Shown: in pieces, positions 12,465 through 22,504 of the stretch
Layout of the letters: each line of letters opens with the position of its first letter
How positions within the stretch are numbered: position 1 is the stretch's first letter
Assembly (NCBI GenBank): GCA_026874595.1
Contig: CM049318.1
Coordinates: forward strand, 30,662,956-30,726,955
Direction of reading: 5' to 3'
DNA from: Sipunculus nudus
Taxonomy: Eukaryota > Annelida > Sipuncula > Golfingiida > Sipunculidae
DNA length: 64,000 nt
Program-made: the position numbers and the translations under genes
The notes under the pieces: generated by a model
Seen by the model: the letters and a program-made list of their open reading frames with translations, nothing else
What the model was told of the DNA's origin: nothing
Database searches by the model: none

Positions 12465-13081
12465 TGGGCTAAGAATCTTTGATGAATTCTTGGAAGTCAA
12501 CACTGGATAATTCCCTAAGCATCAGTTGGGAAGGTTAACGTCGGGAATATTACCAAATGTTTATAAAAATAACTGTATTTTTTTCTCTACTGTCGGATTT
12601 CTTCATTTAATGTTAGGTCGGAGAGTAACAGTTATTGGATACATTCTCCCATGGAACATTTGCCTGAAAGTCCAGATGATGATAAATAAACAGGTATCTA
12701 CTGTGGTTGCCTTTTTATTCGCGAGGGTTTTAATTCGCAATATTCGTGAATGTGAATTAATCGCAAATATCTAACCCTCGGGAATAAGATGTCCCATCAA
12801 CTGAGATGACCTATGAAAACAACCTTACCAGCAACCTAATTTGTGCCTGGTTTCGAAACTGGCCCATGCATAAGCCCTACACACTAAGTGTGATACATAT
12901 CGACTGTGATTCAAGTCATAATGTAATGACTGAACCAGAAATTAGTCAGGTTTTGTGGGATTATTTTCAAATCTTTATATCAATACAGATCCTGCTATAT
13001 CGCGAAATTTCAGCCTCGTGAAAATAAAGCCAACCACAGTAACTACTATTGTAGTAAGCTCCTCTGCACAGGCGAAGCCAT
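12465..13081 (-). pseudogene. Degenerate galactosyltransferase exon 1, split by a MITE
   Basis: This is the third copy of the exon found at 6372 and 24327. The start-codon end lies at 13081-13040 (ATG at 13081-13079; MASPVQRS compares with MASTVRRS) and the stem and conserved part at 12700-12465. An inverted-repeat element (12701-13039) separates the two. The piece encoding the last 20 or so residues and the splice donor is deleted: homology passes directly from the FIKDF region into intron sequence similar to that after the other two exons (compare GGATCGAATCTG at about 12410 and 5878). Stops and frameshifts are present throughout. It cannot encode the anchor domain. Confidence 0.75.
12701..13039. 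mobile_element. 339-bp MITE with TA target duplication
   Basis: The ends are inverted repeats: CTGTGGTTGCCTTTTTATTC on the left and, on the complementary strand, CTGTGGTTGGCTTTATTTTC on the right, with similarity continuing for about 40 bases. The dinucleotide TA flanks both sides (12699-12700 and 13040-13041), as expected for Tc1/mariner-type insertion. There is no coding capacity. A second nested palindrome (CGAGGGTT...AACCCTCG, about 12721-12779) lies inside. Confidence 0.7.
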
Positions 13082-14007
13082 GGATCAGTCGCAGTGAGAA
13101 TGCATCTAATTTAAGCAATATTTCTGGTATATCACTGAAGTCAATAAAGATTGGCCTCAGACTGTGATTTCTCGCAAAGGACCTTTAAGACGTGATTTGT
13201 TTGCTGAGTAAATGTAAGGGAAGCCGTCCAAAGGGGTACGAACCCCCGGAAATGAGGACACCTACTCAAAATTTATAAAATTGATTTATTTTACATGGAT
13301 TGTACAACTAGCTATAATAACCACTACGATGTTCTCTCCATGATGCAACCACAGTTGTGGCCTTGAGATGTACATTTAGTCCGTGCATTCTAGAAAAGCA
13401 ATAAGATTTTAACAAATATCAAACGACGCACTATATGTACATGAATACACCCTTTTGTCTACTTTCGGCAAACAAACATTTTAGACAATATTAATGTCTT
13501 AATTCGTATTTTTACTTAACTGTAGCGGTTAAACACTTATTTCTTACCGTCATTTTTTATTAATCACGTGATTGCACATATGACCGATTGTTGCAAGCGA
13601 CTTACGGCAGCCTTTTCCTCCACACACACACACACACAGTATCGTTCCTTTACCAACAGGTAATGCGTCATTTTCTTTCTCTTTTTAATATATCAAAGAT
13701 CCCAAGGCTAATGCCACTTCAAAGCATGCGTTGGCGGTTAGCATACAGTGGTCGTTAACTCAATAGCTGATATTTTAAGAAAGGTGGCCATGTATTCTGA
13801 GCCTCTCACCACCCGTATACATGAAACCTTACCACACACAGCTAGAATGTTAGGACGTATATCGTTAATGTATTGAATTTCCCTGTTTTCCTCTGATTGT
13901 TCAGTGAAAGGTGCAGACGAAACCTCTTCCTAAAACAGACCACTGCTTGCTGAAAAGAAGCCTATAATTAGTATTCTCAAGTCTTTTTCCCTCTTCGACT
14001 GGTGACG

Positions 14008-16515
14008 TCACTTGACAGGGTTGGGTAGGGACACGTCTATTAATGTATAGAGCGGTTCGAATTTGATTCCGATAAGTGTATAATTTAACGTGGTCAGTCC
14101 GTCTTCTCTGAAATGGGCCGGGCGGGTCTTGATAGCTTCAGCGCTGAAATATCAAATTACAGAAAGGTTTAGCTTTCCCGACGGGAGAAGAGTATGATCA
14201 TAAGACAAGCAAGGCAGTTATCGGAAGCTCTTGATGGTTGTTCTTAGCCAAAGGATATCAGATTTATCCATTGGTTTGGGATCAATTTTGCTAATGTACG
14301 CATCTTTCCCTGCAGAACTCTTTCATTTTCATCTTCCTCCTAACTTGTTATTTTGTCCAGTTTCTGGTAAAGACTTACAGTCTGCTGTAAAATTTGAAAT
14401 GTGATATCCAAAACTACGATGTCTGCATGCTGCCTAGAGCATCTGATCCTTGACATTTTGTCACAAAGTTTCTTGCTCAGAGTAGAGATACACAAAAAGA
14501 GTACAGGGAACCGTTGTGGATTTATAAATGTAGAGGTGGGGGTTTATAGTCTGATATCACCGACGATGTCAGTCTCACCCTATACATTTAACCTTCCTGG
14601 TCTTTCGGGCCTGTTCATTCCTGGTATTTTTATGAGCACTATGGCGGAGCACGAAACCAAAGCTGATATATAAGCCGCTGGAGAGTTATTCATTCAACAT
14701 TTGCTTTCAACCTGTGACCAATACTCATTTGTACCTGGGTCAGGAGAGCGCACCCTTTTGGTAAAGACTTTGGCTACGAGTCTTAGACGCCGGTCAGAAG
14801 GGGACGCGAACCCACAACCGTGCAGTCACAAGTCCAGCGTCCTAAACATTACACCATTGCGTTCCACACCCTCCTCATAGTGTCGGATATGTTTAACAGG
14901 TTTATCCTTCTCTTATGGGAAACAGGACTTGTTTCTACAAAAATAAACCTTCCCCACGATCGTGGCCACTCAGGGTAACGGCCAAGTATTGTATCATGTG
15001 GGCCAGCATTGCCAGAGACTCCGACAGGAACTTAATAATTAAGGATAACATATTTTTCTTTCATCTGATCTTATGTGAAATAACATGTACGATTTTTACA
15101 TGACCACTTAGTGTCAATGAGAGCCACCAGGTATCTTTGTATGATAGAAAAAGTTGATTCTTAATCAAATTAGTCCCCATCCATTTATTTCAAAATTCAT
15201 GTCTAAAAAGTGATGACACCCTGGCGTATTATAGATTAAGCAGACTTACAATACCCTCATGCATCCTTGTTTGAATTAATATTAGTTCGTTTTCAACAGT
15301 TAATAGACATATTACATATTCACTTGTATTTTTTTTTAAACAAATAATTTACATTTTCTTCATTTATTTCTGATTTTGTTCAATGATTTTTTGTCATTAA
15401 TTTTATTACGGCAAGGTATTCTAGAGTCGTCCTCTTCACTGCCTTTGCCGATAATTAAAGTTCTGTCTCACCATCAATCACTGTCACTTCGGACCACGTG
15501 AGAGACACTGCGTGCCCAGCTCCTATCATTCTACTGCTGGCTCAGCTCCGGAGTACACGTGTTTAAACTTCACATCCCTATCTGCTGCCACACCCTTACT
15601 GAGGGTGTGTCAAGCTCTTGCCTTACTTAGGCTTTTTACATCAAGTAATTTTGCTTGCTGATTATTGCTGATGAAAATCAAGAAACAGCCTCTGGATGTG
15701 CAGATAATGCAGGTGGTACATCTCAGCCTACAAATGCTACATTACGTAGCCTGGAACAGCCAATGGCTGAGATGAAAGATGCTTTTGTTAGCTTCAGTCT
15801 ACTCATGGCTACAAAAGCTGATGGACAACCACCTGCAAAAAGCGTAGGATTGAATGCAACCTATCAACTTCTAAAGAACAAGGAAAAGCCCTGTCTGAAG
15901 TTGAAAGTGATCATGCTGATGTTTATCATGATGATGTTCATGATGATGATGACATCAGTGTACTCCTGCGTTCAAAAAGAGCTGATGGGATTGAAGCTGG
16001 ATGTTCTAAAGCTGGTGGCACATGGGATGATTTACAAGAATCTATCGATAATGATCTGGATGATGAAGAATTGTGTTGGCCCAACATTGTCCCAAAACTG
16101 GCAGAAATTTACAATAAAAAGTTCTCCAAACATCTGTCAAGAGAACTTTTGATTTTTCCAAACTCCTTTACCTCTTGAGGCCAATGAAACGTTCAATATG
16201 ATAGGAGCTGGACACGCAGTGTCTCTCACGTGAATCCTCCTTTCCAGTATGATGGTGCGATAGAATCTCTATCGAACTTCAACTTTCAGGTAAGTCTCGT
16301 TTAATTTTATAATTACTTTTGTGCTACTTTTGGTGAAAATAACAAAGAAAATGAGAGTAAAACAGAATTACATATACTTACTTCTCTGGGATGACAGGGC
16401 TGTCTCTCTTGTGTGGTATCATTGTATAGCGGGACACAGACCTCGGAAAGCGAATCGACCCATTATATATACTATGAACCCTGAAAAGAAAAATGAATAA
16501 AGATAAATATATTGG

Positions 16516-16588
<73 letters not shown>

Positions 16589-16746
16589 CTCCATCGAGCG
16601 GTACGGCTCAAAGTAGGGCTTTCTGCGTTTACTTGACCGGAGGATGAACGTTGCTGAAAATGGACTTCTGAGTGTGTAGTGAGAAGTTCGATTGAAACAT
16701 TGAGACGCATGCCCTGTGTGTGTATATTTCTATATAAATATGCGTG

Positions 16747-16837
<91 letters not shown>

Positions 16838-19800
16838 GGAGAGAGAGAGAGAGGGAGAGAGACAGACAGACAGAAAGGGAGAGACCCGGGAATAAGTGAC
16901 GTGACAATGTCCCTCGCAGGGCAAAATTCACAGGTCACGGTTCAGTGCGCCAGGACGCCCATATTGTGTACCAGTGTCAAAAGACGGCTAAGTATGGCGA
17001 CGCGTGCCTGAAGAGTCGAGTTAAAAAGCTCTGTATTAAAGAGAGACATTCCAATATTTTGATAGAGTTCCAGAACTGTCAGGATATTCGTTATGGACAT
17101 ATTTGTTTCGCCTCGTGGTGAAGGTATAAATATTTAGAAAGGTCTGATCACGATATAATAAAACGCATTAAAATGTCTGAATAGGTTGTGGATGCATTAA
17201 CTGCATAAAAACACTAGACATTTAATATTGCCAGTACTAATACAACCAGTATATGAATATTATAAACATTACAATACAGCAAAATATCTTTATCATGGTA
17301 CCTGAAAGAAACAGGATATACCTGTGATACATGTCGTCGTCTTCTCCGCCCCAACCATAGTAGCGGTTAGAAAATCCATTTACTGACTCAAACTGCTCGG
17401 ATGTGAAAGCCGTCGCCCCGCCGAACACATTATCATAAATCAATCTGAAAAAAAGGTGATATGTAGCCTATTTTGACTGTTACAAACGTGAATAACGTGG
17501 ATTATTTTTTGATGTTATTCATATTTTGATAAATTCTTTTAAATTTCGTTGACAAACACACTAATTTCATACAGTAGGATATTTCTCACACGTGTTATAG
17601 TAAAACAGTACAGGTATTGTGTTTCAAATCATCCGAATGGCCGATTGTCCTGTTTAATTTAGATGTACCTGTCACTTCTAAACTAGCCGATATGTGCTAT
17701 ACTGCCAGCCTTCAGGTAAACCTCATAATTACAAATGTAGACAGTGATGCGGCCAATTTATACTTCTCCCCGGCAAGTCATTCGGACGTAAGGGGCATAA
17801 AATATCACTGGTTAGACAAATAGACTTGTTTGATATCTACCGTGTCATACTCTACACTTTTAGAATTTATTGGCATTTACCATGTCATCAGACAAACCTT
17901 TAGACTTGAGAGTTGTATACCGCGTTATCAACGACATTTGGACTTGAAGAGTATCTACCGTGATAGTATCTACATTTTCATACTTGGGAGGTATCAACCA
18001 TGTCTACAACCATGTCTATACCAAGCAACAGTCTCATTTCCTAAATTTTAGGATATAAGGGACGTATAGCGTGTCCTAGGCTAAACTGTAATACTTGACG
18101 GTATCAGCGTACCTTGTGGTCGGTAAGGCAAAGGTTATATATACTGTGTCATTTGTTAGTCCGTTCTTGACATTATCACGGACATGTATATTCATTTTAT
18201 CACAATTGAAGTTTGATGATAAGACGTTCTATACCTGTATCTAAACTTCTGTACCAGGAAACCGACGTGTCGAGGTTTATTACCGCAGATGTAGATATTC
18301 CTGTCATCTTCGGGAAGCATGTCGACATCATGGAATATAAAACAGTCAAAATGTCCCATGTTCTTAGCTTGAACGTAGCCAGTATTCATGATCATTGCCT
18401 TGTTAAACAGCTGCGGCCATTTCTGAAAATAGGGGACTTATGATCAATGGTCTATTTTATATCTGCGCTGAAAACTGCAAACTTTATGACGTCACTGATT
18501 AAACGCTTTGTTTAATGTGATAAATGATCCGAATAGTAAATCCAGATCGGAGGCACAGCCGACTAATTATTTCTACGTATCATTAATTTGTTTATATTAT
18601 AATAGGTGTATAAAGAATTTTGTTAACTGACAAAATAAATGATGTATGTGTTATCATCTCATCTGAGCTACTTAAGGATTAAATCAATGAAAAGTTCTGA
18701 CGGTGGAAGAAAAAACGCTGGAACAAAAGGCTTTTATAAAATTTTATAAATATGTAGGTCATGGTGGAATTTTGGCTTTGAGTACAATTTTTTAACTGTT
18801 CATTGCAGCATATAACAAACGACTGCAACATCCGACAAACACATGAGTGATGAGAAATTGTACGGAAATTATGATCTAACCTGCAATAAATTGCATAAAT
18901 TAAGGTAAATATACAAATATTAATAAAAGCTCATCTCACCTGTTGAACAAGAAATATTCTATAAGAGAGTTGCTGTCGTTGTAGAAATGAATGTATGTGA
19001 TTGAGAAATGGTAATAGCTGCGAGGCACGGTTCATATAAGGCACGATGATAGCGACTTGGTAACGAGGTGAACATCTTATCGGCGTCCATATCCCACCTG
19101 ACGTCACTTCCGGATTTTCCTGTTTTATTCTTGTAATGGATTTATTGATCCGCCATTTTGGTGCCCGGTATCCGACTACAACGGAAAATGACAATTAACC
19201 GATATGGCCCAACCACAGACGTTAAAAACAACTAGACAAGTTGTCTGCGGTCTGATTTATACCTACACCTGGACTCAAACCCTGGTGCGTGTGCCACACA
19301 AATATATTGTGTGCGCGGTTCAACAACTCCGTGGCTAAACAACTGGCGAGCGCTGCTTGCTGGAACAAATATTTTACCTTTTACCCGAAATCAAAATCCA
19401 TTCATAATGTTATTTGTGAATTGTTAATCAACAAACAAATCAAAATAACCAACTAAAAAAGAAACAATGAAAACATAATGGTTGAGAATTCGCTTTTATG
19501 CAAGCACCAAAGAAGCAGGGTCTTGGGAGATGACACAAGATTGGTGAATGTGGACCGCTTCTGTGGCTCAGGGGTAGAGCATAGGACTCAAAGCCAGGAT
19601 ATGGTGAATCTCAGTCGAGGGGTGTGATTTTCACGGTTGGTACCCACCTAGCGTCATACTGACCCTCTGGCATTACGACCAGATTACCTGGAGCCAGAGT
19701 GTCATGACATCTACGTCTGAGGATCGCATTATAAGGCCTTATGAAGATGCAAATATTTTCGTCATTTCTGACAACGCTTCAAAGGCTACAGGTACACTAT

Positions 19801-20903
19801 CAATCAACATAAATCAGACCATTCGTTAGCATTTTTGTGTACTTTCAAATAATACCAAATATGAGCGAGAAAAATTCCTATTTTAACCCGGCACATTGGT
19901 AAACCCCTCGGCATTTTTGTTGAATTGATGACCGCATGAACACAAGCATGGCTCGCACGGGTCACAGGACGCTGGCAACTTGCAGGCGACACAAGAAATG
20001 ACCCGTGTCCATGGAGACGGTGTTTCAGTTTGGGTTGCGAGCTCACATATATACTTCTGAGTTTATTTACCATTCTAAGCATAATATTGAGATTATGGGC
20101 CGTTTACCACAATATGAATGCAACCAGATGCAAGACCACTGCGATACATTCCTCCATATTACTGGTATCACGACTCGAGTAGGCTTACCAGCCCAATTAT
20201 CCGATTGCCTACTGAGTAGGGTTGTCACGGCTAGTACCCACCCAGGATGAGCGCTCTACAGGCTTTATAAGGTAGATCAGAAAAAAAAAGAATTTTAAAA
20301 TTTTGAAATAAATTGATATCAGTGAACATGAAATTTGATTAATATTAATGTTTGTTTTTAATGTGATTTGGATTCATTATTAGTTTCAGAGATATTTAAG
20401 AAAAACTACTCTTGAATTTGAGTGAACTGGGCTCAGGATAAGCACAAAAAACTGTGACCAGCAGATGCCTTTATGTAAAGGCTGTGTTTCACTCACAAAC
20501 GAATGCGCCTTTCGGGGGTTCCTCGATGGTACGACCCAGCAGTGGGGACGATTACACACCAAGTGCCCGCAGGTGCACTACTCACCGGGCCTGCTTGACA
20601 CCATATGAAATGAAAGGAATCGTGTGATACTGCCTTGTCACCTAGTCCAAAACCTAATTGGAATTCTGCAGATGAACATATACGTAGTTAAGTTAGAATT
20701 AAAAAAAAGGCACATTTACCGCCATCAAAATACTTTAAAAAAGTTTCGTGAATGTGCGATTATTCCTCAATTGTGTATATACTGTGTGATTATTCCTTCA
20801 CTGAGTATATACTGACTGTTCAGCATGTCATATCGCTCCGATGTATGTATATAACACGGAAGAAAAACAACACTGTAAATCCTAGTCTCTAGGCCATAGA
20901 GCA

Positions 20904-20964
<61 letters not shown>

Positions 20965-22471
20965 AGGTAATGAAGGTTCAGCCTTATAAATCCTCTCAGT
21001 GGCGTAACTAGAGGAGTCTCCGAGGGGGCAGCTTGCCCCAACGGACCCTCAGAAACGGGAAGCGGGAAAATCGGACAGGGGAAATAGGAAGGAAAGAAAG
21101 GAAAGAAGGGAAGAGGGAAGAAGAGAAAAGGGAGGAAGAAGAAAACGAAGGTAAAGAAAAGGAAAATAAAAAAAAGGATAAAAAGAAGGAAGAATAAAGG
21201 CAAGGAAAGGAAAGAAAGAGAACGAAAAAGGAGAAAGGGAAGGAAGAAGAGAAGGAAGGAAAAATATGAGGAAGGAGTGAAAAGGAAGCTAATAAAAAGA
21301 TGAAAGGGCTTATGAAAAAAAACAATAATCATCTAACTAAAAAAAGCGGTATCCTGGCAGGCCTAAATTATACGCTCTGAACATAGCGCGTGACCTCCTG
21401 GTGACCTTCCACTCACACGCTATGAGAAATAGCAGGATTCTTCAGGTTCGGCAATGTGCCAAACAGCAAGTTTGCGCTGGATAAAGTAAAATTCTGATTG
21501 GCTCTGCGTTTAAGCAAATCTGCAGAACTGGTAGAAGAATTCTGATTGGCTTAGCTTGTAAACAAACACTGCTGTGCCCTCGGCAAGTTCGTGTAGCACT
21601 GCATGAGCGGAAATATGAAGACAGCGGGGGATATCTGACCTTAGGCCACACTAGCAAGTTAGTATAGAGACTGTGTTGAAAGATGAAGATTGCATCGTGT
21701 GAATTCCAACGGGGGGTGGAAAAAAGATTGTGCTACGAAGCGCTTTCCATCGGAGTGCAACGTGACCGGTATCTCGAAGAACATCCGATTGTGCTTGGGA
21801 TACCTGCAATGGGATTGGTAAAATTTTACGCAGGGGGAATTCCACAGAGACAGCACCGTCTGGTGGCCAAATTGACCGGCAACCGCGGTTTACTGCAGCG
21901 GATAGTGTAGCGAATAGTTGAGCATAGTGTACCCGCTGCTAATGGAGCGTAGCCTACATTATAATTATTGTTATTAATACTAATAAAGGAGTGGGAAACA
22001 CTTTAGCTCAACTGGTATAGAATCGGGAAACCTCTTGAGTCTTGCCCCCCGGAAGGTCAGGTCTGGTTACGCCCCTGAATCCTCCGTGTTTCGCATGAGT
22101 AACCATATAAGATGAATCTACTTACGCTACAAATGCTCTTCCATAAAGCCGAGTACATACAGGTGAGCGTGTACACATGTCTACAAAGGACAGAGCTCGG
22201 TCGCTGTTTATTTTAGTCTCTGCGAACCCCTTTTCATATCAATACTGGCCAGGCTGCGATTATCTTTTAAGTGCAGTGCAGGCCTCTCTCCGAAACGTCT
22301 ATTATAACCTGAGCGTTTCGTAAAGGTTTATTACGTTTCCTGATATATTAGCCACATACTACACGTGATAAAGATATGTGCAACTTCTGAATTTGATCAT
22401 GGGGACTTATTCTCAGCTGTTTTGACAATAAAGTTGACTAAATGGGAAGTTGGGATTTACCAAATTCATAT

Positions 22472-22504
<33 letters not shown>

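Noticed and set aside
13130-13270. Possible alternative last exon of the galactosyltransferase (DGFPYIYS, minus strand)
   Set aside because: The terminal exon at 14143-14008 (DGLTTLNY, PLYT) fits phase and motif far better; this segment has no acceptor in phase.
16378-16938. Long minus-strand frame with Ile-Tyr and Ser-Leu runs
   Set aside because: It is the translation of a TA array and a GA array running into galactosyltransferase exon 5; only the part matching that exon is coding.
20889-21332. Phe/Ser/Leu-rich minus-strand frames
   Set aside because: They are the complement of a polypurine tract inside a transposon, with no family resemblance.
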